DNA from: JBKPNJ01 sp963695705 | GTDB lineage: Bacteria > Actinomycetota > Actinomycetes > Propionibacteriales > Nocardioidaceae | Assembly (NCBI GenBank): GCA_963695705.1 | Contig: CAVOHB010000002.1 | Coordinates: 1 to 58,436 of the forward strand | Reading direction: 5' to 3' | DNA: 58,436 nucleotides | Part shown: positions 9,257 to 16,989 of the stretch, one piece after another | Position numbering within the stretch: position 1 is the stretch's first letter | Layout: the number at the start of each line of letters is the position of its first letter | The notes under the pieces: model-generated | Told to the model about the DNA's origin: nothing | The model's input: only the letters and a program-made list of their open reading frames with translations | Database searches by the model: none | Program-made: the position numbers and the translations under genes

Positions 9257-9442
9257 TCAGCGGTACTCCGCCACGACTTCGATCGGCTCGACGATGTGAT
9301 CGTTGAAGTCGTCGATGTCCTCTGCCGAAATCCAGTAATCGAGGAATCGACCCCATTCGAACTGCCACAGGGCCGAAATCAAGATCAACCAGATGGGGCA
9401 CTCGACTGGCGCAAGGACATGGGACAACGACCCCGAGGTCAC
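9257..9442 (-). CDS. Small hypothetical protein, possibly the end of a broken gene
   Basis: Sixty-one codons from a GTG, ending IDDFNDHIVEPIEVVAEYR after LILISALWQFEWGRFLDYW. The C-terminal half has protein-like composition (acidic, aromatic), while the frame upstream becomes Arg/Ser-rich and shadow-like. It may be an intact small protein or the 3' end of a longer gene lost by frameshift. No family is recognised. Confidence 0.25.
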   Translation of the reverse strand: MTSGSLSHVLAPVECPIWLILISALWQFEWGRFLDYWISAEDIDDFNDHIVEPIEVVAEYR

Positions 9443-9576
9443 GTGAGCGGGCAACGCAGGATCCGAGGAGTTGGTCCGCTCACATCCGGCCGAGTCCGGT
9501 CGTGACTTCAGCTTTCGTCTTGGCCGAGTCGCTCCTGGCGACCGCTGCGTGCGCTGCCCACATCGTGCCCACACGC

Positions 9577-9611
9577 GACGAGGACCATGATCATTGATCA
9601 TGGTCCTCGTC
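9577..9611. repeat. Perfect 17-bp inverted repeat with a 1-base centre
   Basis: GACGAGGACCATGATCA, one T, then the exact reverse complement. There is no loop of the size a hairpin terminator needs and no following T-run, so a terminator is unlikely. A protein-binding site, recombination site or palindromic repeat unit are the alternatives. Confidence 0.7.
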
Positions 9612-9981
9612 CAGCACTTTCGTGGTAGCGGGGGGACCGCGCAGATCTGCGACTCGCCCGTTGACCGGGCCTGGTCCCCCGCGTGTACGCCGTTGTGCAC
9701 AGGCATCTGCCACCCCTCTCTGGCCGGCGGAACTGCCATGTAAGCAGCCGCCCCGGACGTCTTGGATCGCCCAATGCCGATCATGAACTGAGCCCGAGCG
9801 TGGCCGAGCGGCACAAGAGCAACGGTGCGACTCGTCGGCCGGCGAACAGCACCCTCGCAACGGTGCTCAGCCACACTGCAACGCGTGTCGGCCGGCGGCC
9901 GGTCAGGCTCCCACATTGCCCTCCCACGACGGCCACGGCAACCGCGTCGGGGCCAGCGCACTGCTCAACGGGGGCGCGACG

Positions 9982-10079
9982 GGGACCGCTTGCCCGGTGC
10001 GAGGGTTCGGGCCGATTCGTCTGGGTGCGTCACGCAGCGGCCCCGAGGGTCGTTGCCGGGCCTCGCGACCGAAGGATCG
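9982..10079 (+). repeat. Diverged ~100-bp direct repeat, copy A
   Basis: Shares with 13518-13617 the blocks GGGACCGC, CGGTGCGAGG, GCCGATTCGTC, GGGTGCGTCACGC, TGCCGGGC and GAAGGATCG, in the same order and orientation with substitutions and small indels between. It lies beside the YdhR-like gene; copy B lies just past the LAL regulator. It appears non-coding. Confidence 0.6.
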
Positions 10080-10183
10080 TCACCACGCCACAGCCGTCCG
10101 TAGCCGTCGTCGATGAGCCGGGCCATGTGGCGGAAGGCGAGCGGGCTGGCGGCTAGGCCACTTCGATTGACCCCCTGCCCTGC

Positions 10184-10498
10184 TCACACGGCGCGCAGCT
10201 TCGGCATGGTGAGTGAGGACAGATCGTCGAAGACGCCAAAATCGCGGGACTCGACGTTCTTCAGGTTCTGGTCGGCCTTGATCGCGTTGAAGACCTCGCC
10301 CTTGAGGTAGCGCTCGTAGGCCTCCTGGTCGTCCCACAGGTACAGACCTCCATAGGTGTTCGTCTCGGGGTCGCGGAGCCAGATCTTCGCGAGCAGTCCG
10401 GGAAGGTTCGCGAACGTCGGCGCATCCGCCCCGCACGCCTCCCGGAACTGCTCCTCAGTGATGCCATTCAGACCGAAAGTGATCACCTGTGCATGCAT
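10184..10498 (-). CDS. YdhR-like / antibiotic-biosynthesis-monooxygenase-fold protein
   Basis: Intact 104-residue protein starting MHAQVITFGLNGITEEQFRE. It has the single-domain dimeric alpha/beta-barrel pattern of YdhR-type proteins: an N-terminal beta strand (AQVITFGL), FREACGADAPTFANLPGLLA, then LAKIWLRDPETNTYGGLYLW, the conserved YGG-YLW-D strand, and AYERYLKGEVFNAIKADQNL. Members are small oxygenase-like enzymes, mostly of unknown substrate. It is divergent from the large LAL regulator, whose start is 139 bases away, so a regulator-target relation is plausible but unproven. Confidence 0.75.
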   Translation of the reverse strand: MHAQVITFGLNGITEEQFREACGADAPTFANLPGLLAKIWLRDPETNTYGGLYLWDDQEAYERYLKGEVFNAIKADQNLKNVESRDFGVFDDLSSLTMPKLRAV

Positions 10499-10636
10499 TG
10501 CGTCTCCCTTCCTCCGCCCCAGGCCCATTGCCGGGACCGCGTTGGTGAGAAGGACGGTAAGGACGCCGCCGGCACGGGTCATGAGGGATCTCCCTCGGAT
10601 CCAGCCGGGAACGAGATACTTCGTCATGTGGCGGGC

Positions 10637-13468
10637 ATGACCGGGTTCTTCGGGCGTACGCATGAGCTCGAAGTGGTTCGCGCTGCGGTTGCTCGGGCGC
10701 CCGGCGAGCGACGCCCGACCGCCGTGATCGTGGACGGCGAGCCCGGCGTCGGCAAGAGCAGACTGATCGACGAGGCCTCGAGGGACGTTCGGGCCGATCG
10801 GGTCGCGGTCTGCGCGTACGAACCGGAGATGCGGCTTCCCTTCTCTCTCGGCCACGACCTGACCCGGGCGCTCGCGCGCTCCTCGCCCGCAGCCGGACAG
10901 ATCCTGGACCCGATACTCGCGCCGGAGCCTGGCGGTCCGCGGCCTGACTGGACGTCCGTCTTCGAGGCGGCCCATCGCGCGGCCGGCGTCCGCGACTCAC
11001 TCCTCATCACGGTCGACGACTTCCAGTGGTCGGACGAGCGATCTACCGCGCTCCTCCACTACCTGGTGCGCGGGGCCCAGGCCGACGGTGATGCGCTGGC
11101 GCTCGTCGTTGGCGGTCGGCGGTCCACTGCCGTGAGTGCGCTGGTCACGTCCTTGGAGCGACTGCTCGGCGACGGACTGACGCGGGTGACGCTCGGACCA
11201 CTCGACCATGACTCGACGGTGGCGCTTGCGCGCGCGGTGAACCCGACCCTGGATCCTTCGACCGCGGCCGCGGTCGCCGACCGGTCCGGCGGCTCTCCGT
11301 TCTGGTGCGGACTCCTCGCCGGGGCCCGGAACGTCGACGCCGATGTCGCGCGCATCGTCGCCGACCGTCTCTCGGCGGCGGGCCCCGACGCGGCGGTGCT
11401 CCTGGAGACGATCGCCGTACTCGGCCGCGAAGCGCCGGTCGAGGATCTCATCGCCATCCGAGGCTGGCCGGACGATCGCCTCACGGTCGCACGGGTGGAG
11501 CTCATCGCAACGGGACTGCTCGTCGAGGAGGGCGGCGCGTTCCGAATCGTCCACGACCTCGTGCGCGCCGCCGTCGATGCCCAGCTCGCGGACGAAGGGC
11601 GCCGCGACATCTACGCCCGGCTCGCCTCGTGGCTGGAGAGCGTCGCCGGCGAGAACGTCACGCTGCTGCTGCGGGCGTCGGAAGCCAAGAATCGAGCGGG
11701 ACTCGACCACCTGCCCCTCACCCTTCGGATCGTACGGTCACCCATGCGCAGACTGGTGGGCCCCGATGGGCTGCGGTCGATCGTCGCTCTCATCGACTCG
11801 GTGCCGGCCGGGACCCCGCAAGAGCTCGAGCTGCAGGCCGAACTCGCATCCTTGGCCGCGGAGCTCGGTCAACACGGGCTTGCTATGGAGCGATGGTCGC
11901 GCATCGCAGACCGACTGGGTCAGCCGCGTGATCGTGCGCGCGCGTGGCTGGGTGCATCTGAGGCGGCACAGCAGCTCGAGAGGGCTGACGATGCCCGCGT
12001 GCACCTCGAGCGCGCGCGCGGTACGGGCAGCGATGACCCGGTTCTGCTCCTGGAGCTCCAGGCCGCGGACGCAGCGATCACACGGTGGCTCGAGCACCGC
12101 CCGCAGGAAGCTGGGAGGGTTACGATCGCCGCTCTCGAACGCGCCCGCGCCCTGGCCGCATCGACCCGCCATACGAAGGCTCTCGAGCCTCGCTTCCAGA
12201 GCGCATACGAGCGCACCCTCGTCCTCGCCTGCGTTGATGCGATGCAGGCGAACGAGCCGGAGGTCATCCTGCCCCTGGTCGACGAGATGACACGGGTTGC
12301 AGCAGGAGCCGGCATCGAGGCATCGCTACAGGCGAGCCTCCGGCGTGGCTCGGCCCTCACGCACCTAGGTCGCCTCGCCGAAGCCGAAGAGCAGCTCGGA
12401 GCGGCCTGGCAGGAGGCGCGCCGCGCGTTCCTTCCTGGGATCACTCTCGACATCGGTTCGTGGCTCACCCAAACCAGATACCTGCGCGGCCGCCTGATCG
12501 AGGCTCAGGAGGTGGGCGACGAATGTGAGTCGCTCGCGGAACGCATCGGCCAGCCTTCCCGCCCAACAATGCTCGCCCGGATGTGGCGGTTGACCGCCAC
12601 GATCTCCAGCGGTGACCACCGCGCCGCACTTGCCGGCCTTCAGGCGCTGTGCGAGACCGAGCGGGATCCGCATCATCGCATCCCGCTCCACCAAGCCATC
12701 GCGCGCTGGCACTCGCGGCTCGGAGGAGCCGCGAGCGCCGACGAGGTGCGCGCGCAGGTCGCGGCCGGCCGCACGGATATGACGGACGCGCGATGCACCA
12801 GATGCGGCCTCGAGTTCATCCGAGCGGCCACTGAGTCGCTGGCGCGCGTCGGCGCCGTCGCCGAGGCCATGCGCTGGTTTGAGGAGGCGGAGCACTCGCC
12901 GCCGCGGGGCGACCTTCAAGCCTGGGACCACCTGCGAGCCCGATCAGCCCTCGCCGCAGCAGGGCTCGGGGCTCGTGCCTCGCTGCAAGACGCCATCGAC
13001 ACAGCAGACAGACTGGGAATGGGCATCGAATCGATCTGGGCACGCACGAGCCTCGCGCTCGTGACAGCAGGCGAGGGCGACACGGCTGGAGCCGAGACGA
13101 CCCTGTGGCACGCCTCGGCGATCGCCGAGGCGACTGGGGCCACGACGGAGCGGGCGCATATCGACCAGCTCCTGCGCAAACTCGGCATCCGCACGTGGCG
13201 ACGCGGCCCGCGGACAAGGCCGACCGGTGACCTCTCCGGCCTGAGCGACCGCGAGCGCGAGATCGCGAACCTCATCGCGAGCGGCGCCACCAACCCGGAT
13301 ATCGCGCGCACGCTGTTCCTGTCGCGCAAGACGGTCGAGCGACATGTCTCGAACATCCTGGGCAAGCTCGAGGTGAAGAACCGTGCCCAGCTTGCCGCCA
13401 GGATTGCGGCCGGCGACGGAGCTCGCGAACACCGAGCGGCCGAGTTGAGGCGTCGCGAGGACGGGTGA
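10637..13468 (+). CDS. Large LAL-type LuxR transcriptional regulator (AAA ATPase + HTH)
   Basis: Intact, 943 residues from MTGFFGRTHELEVVRAAVAR; an earlier in-frame ATG would add a poorly composed extension, so the later start is preferred. Walker A GEPGVGKS at about residues 34-41, Walker B LLITVDDFQWSD near 120, a long TPR-like helical middle, and a C-terminal LuxR HTH: LSDREREIANLIASGATNPD, then IARTLFLSRKTVERHVSNIL. Such regulators act as large ATP-dependent activators of catabolic or secondary-metabolism genes. It is flanked by the two copies of a 100-bp repeat and divergent from the YdhR-like gene. No frameshift in almost 3 kb, in contrast to many neighbours. Confidence 0.9.
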   Translation: MTGFFGRTHELEVVRAAVARAPGERRPTAVIVDGEPGVGKSRLIDEASRDVRADRVAVCAYEPEMRLPFSLGHDLTRALARSSPAAGQILDPILAPEPGGPRPDWTSVFEAAHRAAGVRDSLLITVDDFQWSDERSTALLHYLVRGAQADGDALALVVGGRRSTAVSALVTSLERLLGDGLTRVTLGPLDHDSTVALARAVNPTLDPSTAAAVADRSGGSPFWCGLLAGARNVDADVARIVADRLSAAGPDAAVLLETIAVLGREAPVEDLIAIRGWPDDRLTVARVELIATGLLVEEGGAFRIVHDLVRAAVDAQLADEGRRDIYARLASWLESVAGENVTLLLRASEAKNRAGLDHLPLTLRIVRSPMRRLVGPDGLRSIVALIDSVPAGTPQELELQAELASLAAELGQHGLAMERWSRIADRLGQPRDRARAWLGASEAAQQLERADDARVHLERARGTGSDDPVLLLELQAADAAITRWLEHRPQEAGRVTIAALERARALAASTRHTKALEPRFQSAYERTLVLACVDAMQANEPEVILPLVDEMTRVAAGAGIEASLQASLRRGSALTHLGRLAEAEEQLGAAWQEARRAFLPGITLDIGSWLTQTRYLRGRLIEAQEVGDECESLAERIGQPSRPTMLARMWRLTATISSGDHRAALAGLQALCETERDPHHRIPLHQAIARWHSRLGGAASADEVRAQVAAGRTDMTDARCTRCGLEFIRAATESLARVGAVAEAMRWFEEAEHSPPRGDLQAWDHLRARSALAAAGLGARASLQDAIDTADRLGMGIESIWARTSLALVTAGEGDTAGAETTLWHASAIAEATGATTERAHIDQLLRKLGIRTWRRGPRTRPTGDLSGLSDREREIANLIASGATNPDIARTLFLSRKTVERHVSNILGKLEVKNRAQLAARIAAGDGAREHRAAELRRREDG

Positions 13469-13860
13469 CGATCACACTGGCCACGGGGTTGGATCCTCCT
13501 TGCCCAGGAGGTGCGCCGGGACCGCCTTCTCGGTGCGAGGCCTTCGCGGCCGATTCGTCGGGTGCGTCACGCCGAAGCCGCGAGGGGCCGCTGCCGGGCA
13601 TCGCGACTGAAGGATCGGGCATCAGTCCGCCGTCATCGAAGCGCGGCTTTGGAGCCGCACCGGAACAAGTTCCAGGACTACCCCAACTGCCCTTGACACC
13701 CCAATCGCCGTCGCGGCTCACGAGGACCGGCCCTCCACCACCGCCCGCCTGGGTAGCTCGCCTGCCCAAGCCCAGTGCCCCGAACCAGGCTTCCCCACAT
13801 ATTCGATCTGCGGCGATGTCACGCAGCCGGTCAGGCGGACATGTCAGGCCCGCAACATGC
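13469..13860. other. Gene-free stretch containing repeat copy B
   Basis: Lies between the convergent LAL regulator and amidohydrolase genes. Apart from the repeat at 13518-13617 I see no coding signal or clear terminator hairpin. Confidence 0.45.
13518..13617 (+). repeat. Diverged ~100-bp direct repeat, copy B
   Basis: Partner of 9982-10079, same orientation. The best-conserved part is CGGTGCGAGG...GCCGATTCGTC...GGGTGCGTCACGC. Both copies can be read as ADSSG...LPG-ATEGS, but that frame lacks a sensible start and stop, so I treat it as a dispersed non-coding repeat. Confidence 0.6.
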
Positions 13861-15045
13861 TTAGACGCGGCTTCCGCGGATGATGGTCCGCTGTGGTGGA
13901 GCTGTCACCACGGCCTCTGCCGGGCACGACGCAGGGACCAGGAGGAAGTCGGCCGGTTCCCCCTCCACGATCCCGCCGTGCTGCTGGGTGATGAGGCGTC
14001 GGCCGCCCGAGGTCGCTGCTTCCAGCACAAGTTGGATGTCGGCGTCTCGTCGGAAGCCGGACCGGGAGGCGATGTGGCGTACTCGATCAAGCATGTCGCC
14101 GGTCCCGTAGGGGCCCCAGAGGTCGCGAATGCCGTCGTGACCGCAAGCGACCGTTACGCCGGCGGCCATCAGAGTGCGGATGGGAGGGACGGGGAAGCTG
14201 TACGGCGCTGCGATCACCACGCCTACGCCTGCTCCGGCCAGGCGTTCGGTGGCGTCGCGAACCTGGGTGTCGTCCAGTTCGCCCAAGCAGTAGGCGTGGC
14301 TGATGGCGACGCGTCCCTGCATGCCGAGCGTCTGGGTTCTCTCGATGACCAAGTCGATCTCGGATAGACCGACGTCGCCGTGGCTGTGAAGGTGGAGATC
14401 GACCTGGGTGCCTTCCCGATCGGCCAAGTCGAAGATGAGATCGAGGTAGGCGACGGGGTCGCCATCGGCCGTGGGGTCGAGCCCTCCGATCGCGGTGGCG
14501 CCCTCCCCGACGGCCGCTCGGAGTAGCTCTGCTGTCCCTGGGAAAGAAAGCAGGCCATGCTGCGGGAAGGCAACCTGCTGCAAGCGAACCACCCGCTCGA
14601 GCTGCTGAGCCGCCTCGCGCACGCGGCGGATTCCCTCGAGTCCTACCTCTGGGTCGACGTCGGTATGGGTTCTCACAAGGCTCGTGCCCGTTGCAACCAT
14701 TCGGGTCAGCAGGGCTCGGATCGCGTCCAGGTCCGGTAGTCCCAGCTCCGAGCGCAGCCTGCGGTCCGTAGAGATCCTGGAGGCGAGCGTGTCCTCGGCC
14801 GCGTGCGGGACCCAGTCTCGTCCGAAGAGCGTCTTGTCCAGGTGGCAGTGCGCCTCCACCAGGCCGGGAAGGATCACGTGGCCGGTGGCGTCAATCTCCG
14901 ACGAGGGGTCATCCCACGACAGCTCCGTGGCAGATATCTCCTCAACGAGGCCGTCCTGGATGCGGAGGTCGCGGCGAGACCCGTCAAGCCAGGTCGCGTT
15001 CCTGACGAGGACCTTGTCCGTGGTTCTCATGAGCTCATCGGTCAT
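13861..15045 (-). CDS. Amidohydrolase, cytosine deaminase / AtzC-like
   Basis: Intact, 394 residues from MTDELMRTTDKVLVRNATWL behind CTGGAGGAG. Metal ligands of the amidohydrolase barrel are visible: HCH in LVEAHCHLDKT (about 66-68), HLHSHGD in the middle, HAYCLG, and CGHDGIRD near residue 315. DKT after the HxH and GHDxxRD are typical of CodA-type cytosine deaminase and N-isopropylammelide hydrolase relatives. It likely deaminates a cyclic amide or pyrimidine; substrate unknown. The following minus-strand transporter gene suggests uptake or export linked to this activity, though a 337-base gap separates them. Confidence 0.85.
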   Translation of the reverse strand: MTDELMRTTDKVLVRNATWLDGSRRDLRIQDGLVEEISATELSWDDPSSEIDATGHVILPGLVEAHCHLDKTLFGRDWVPHAAEDTLASRISTDRRLRSELGLPDLDAIRALLTRMVATGTSLVRTHTDVDPEVGLEGIRRVREAAQQLERVVRLQQVAFPQHGLLSFPGTAELLRAAVGEGATAIGGLDPTADGDPVAYLDLIFDLADREGTQVDLHLHSHGDVGLSEIDLVIERTQTLGMQGRVAISHAYCLGELDDTQVRDATERLAGAGVGVVIAAPYSFPVPPIRTLMAAGVTVACGHDGIRDLWGPYGTGDMLDRVRHIASRSGFRRDADIQLVLEAATSGGRRLITQQHGGIVEGEPADFLLVPASCPAEAVVTAPPQRTIIRGSRV

Positions 15046-15382
15046 CCGCTCCTCCAGGTATGACGTACTTCCGACGTCGCTAGCAGCGTCGCTGGACCGG
15101 GCACTCTTCCAAACAGCATGGCGGTCACAGCGCCGCTGGAGGCGCCGGGTCTGAAGGCCGGACAACTGCTGAAGGACTCGTCGTCGCGCGGCACAGGGAG
15201 CCTTGCGTGGAAGTCAAGGTGGAGCACGACTCGAAGGCTCCGATGGCCGCGGACGTGACGCGCTTGGCTGTGGCCTGAGGTCCTGCCGGGTAGGCGCTGG
15301 CGGAAGCGAACCTCAGCGAAGCGAAGGCAGCCACGCCGAGGGTCACTGTCCGATCCACATGCTGGCCGGCGCTCCGAGGGCC
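15046..15382. other. Gene-free stretch between amidohydrolase and transporter
   Basis: Contains only short frames without family resemblance; one minus-strand frame (15125-15358) starts like a signal peptide but degrades into Ser/Thr-rich sequence. Probably holds the promoter of the amidohydrolase. Confidence 0.4.
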
Positions 15383-16318
15383 CTACAGGGACGGGCAGGG
15401 GTGACAGGGTGGAACCGTGGGAAGCGTGGCGGGTAGTTCTGTTAGGTCTGGTGAGCGCTCGACAAGAAGCGCGAGACCGACGAGGACCACGGCAGCTGCG
15501 GCCAGGGTCTTGAAGGTCACGGCCTCTCGCAGGGTGAGGGCTGAGAAGGCTATACCGAAGACGGGGATAAGCGTCACCGAGATAGCAGCCATTGCCGTGC
15601 TCACCTGACGCAGGGCCCAGTTGTAGAGAAGGAAGGCGCCCGCCGACCCCAGGACGCCGGTGGCGACCGCGGCGGCAATGTGGCCGGCCGAGGCGTCGCC
15701 TACGGCCTGCTCGGTGCTGCTCGGTGACCATGCTGCGAACGGGAGGATGGCTAGGCCGCCGAAGAGGAATTGGTAGAACGTGAGCGATACCGGATCGACC
15801 GTGTCTGCTTGGCCCTGGGCCACGACGACATAGAGCGCGGCGGCGGCGACGCCGGCGAGTACCAACAGGTCGCCGCCGATCGTGGAAGACCCGTTGGCGG
15901 TGCCCGTGAGCAGCGCGACCCCGGTGGTAGTCACAGCGAGTGCTGCGATCACGCGGACCGTGGGTCGGGTCCGCTCGATCGCGGCGTCGAGTACGACGAC
16001 CAGCACCGACTCAAAGCCGATGACCAGGGCAGCGTGACTGCCGCTCGTGCGCGCAAGGCCGGCGTTGATAAGCGGGTAGGACAACCCGGGTTCGAGAAGG
16101 CCGGCCAACAATAGGGCCCGATTCGCGCGGGGGATCTGCGAACGTCGCATCAGAAGCAGACCACCGAGCAAGACCAGGGCGGTGGCGACCTCGATGAGCG
16201 TGATGGTCAAGGTCGGCAAACCACGGGCGGCCAGTTTTGTGGTGACGACTGCTGAAGCCCACAGGGCCGCGGCGCCGACCAGCGCAGTCGGTCCGAGCCC
16301 GCGCGTTCGCGCTGTCAT
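15383..16318 (-). CDS. EamA/DMT-superfamily transporter
   Basis: Intact, 311 residues with ten hydrophobic helices in two five-helix repeats. Helix 1 GPTALVGAAALWASAVVTTK; repeat end NWALRQVSTAMAAISVTLIP and VFGIAFSALTLREAVTFKTL, the P--G-----L-E motif typical of the EamA C-terminal repeat. Likely exports a small metabolite. Its ATG overlaps the stop of the upstream CGNR gene as ATGA, so the two are one operon; regulator plus exporter is a common pairing. Confidence 0.85.
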   Translation of the reverse strand: MTARTRGLGPTALVGAAALWASAVVTTKLAARGLPTLTITLIEVATALVLLGGLLLMRRSQIPRANRALLLAGLLEPGLSYPLINAGLARTSGSHAALVIGFESVLVVVLDAAIERTRPTVRVIAALAVTTTGVALLTGTANGSSTIGGDLLVLAGVAAAALYVVVAQGQADTVDPVSLTFYQFLFGGLAILPFAAWSPSSTEQAVGDASAGHIAAAVATGVLGSAGAFLLYNWALRQVSTAMAAISVTLIPVFGIAFSALTLREAVTFKTLAAAAVVLVGLALLVERSPDLTELPATLPTVPPCHPCPSL

Positions 16319-16896
16319 CGGCTTCGGGCCCGGCGGGCGCGATAGGTGCGGTTGTTAACGACGTTGCCGCAGCCATTCATCGAGCACCAGCGACGGGACT
16401 GGTTCTTGCTGGTGTCGTAGAAGGCCCAGCGGCACTCCGGTCGGGCACACGTCTTGACGCGCAGGAACGTCTGATCGGCAGTGCTGCGCAGCAGCGCGGT
16501 GGCTACTGCGGCGATCAGCACATCGGCGCGCTTGGATCGCGGCGTGGCAATCGCCAGATCTGGGCCGACGGTACCGTTCTCGGGCAACCGTAGGACGAGC
16601 GGTACCGCGCGAAGCACCCGATCCGCACGGGTCACTTGCGCGCGCTGCTCGCCGCCGACGTCGTCCGCATGCCGCGTCAGCACCCGCAGCCCCTCGCGCA
16701 GCTGGCGCAGCGGCTCGAGCACGTCACCACCGCGGGTGGACGCTTGATGCGCGTCCGTGTGCTCGGACCGTCCCGAGTCCACCTGACCGTCAGCGACCCA
16801 CTGGCGAGGTCCCGAGCCCTCAAGGGCATCTACGCCATCAGGCAAGTGGACCGTGTTCAGAAAGCCGATTAGCAGAGCCGCGTCGTCCGGAGCCAT
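16315..16896 (-). CDS. CGNR zinc-finger transcriptional regulator
   Basis: N-terminal ABATE-like region (LLIGFLNTVHLPDGVDALEG) and C-terminal CGNR finger: CARPECRWAFYDTSKNQSRR followed by WCSMNGCGNVVNNRTYRARR, with four Cys and the CGN motif. These proteins are one-component regulators of Actinobacteria. The start at MAPDDAAL is chosen because TATGAT sits seven bases ahead, as in leaderless actinobacterial transcripts; earlier in-frame ATGs would add up to 16 residues. Coupled by overlap to the EamA transporter. Confidence 0.85.
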   Translation of the reverse strand: MAPDDAALLIGFLNTVHLPDGVDALEGSGPRQWVADGQVDSGRSEHTDAHQASTRGGDVLEPLRQLREGLRVLTRHADDVGGEQRAQVTRADRVLRAVPLVLRLPENGTVGPDLAIATPRSKRADVLIAAVATALLRSTADQTFLRVKTCARPECRWAFYDTSKNQSRRWCSMNGCGNVVNNRTYRARRARSR

Positions 16897-16989
16897 GATG
16901 ACCATCATAAGCGTTTTGCTCATCACGGCAAGGTCAATGGTCAAGCACTTTCCACCGGACCTCGGAGCGCTCCCTTACTACGGGCGCGC

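Larger units (their letters stand above)
9443..10183. other. Gene-free stretch with a long palindrome and a dispersed repeat
   Basis: No open frame here has convincing composition. It holds the 35-bp palindrome at 9577-9611 and the first copy of a diverged repeat at 9982-10079. The remainder is GC-rich sequence without recognised signals. Confidence 0.5.
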
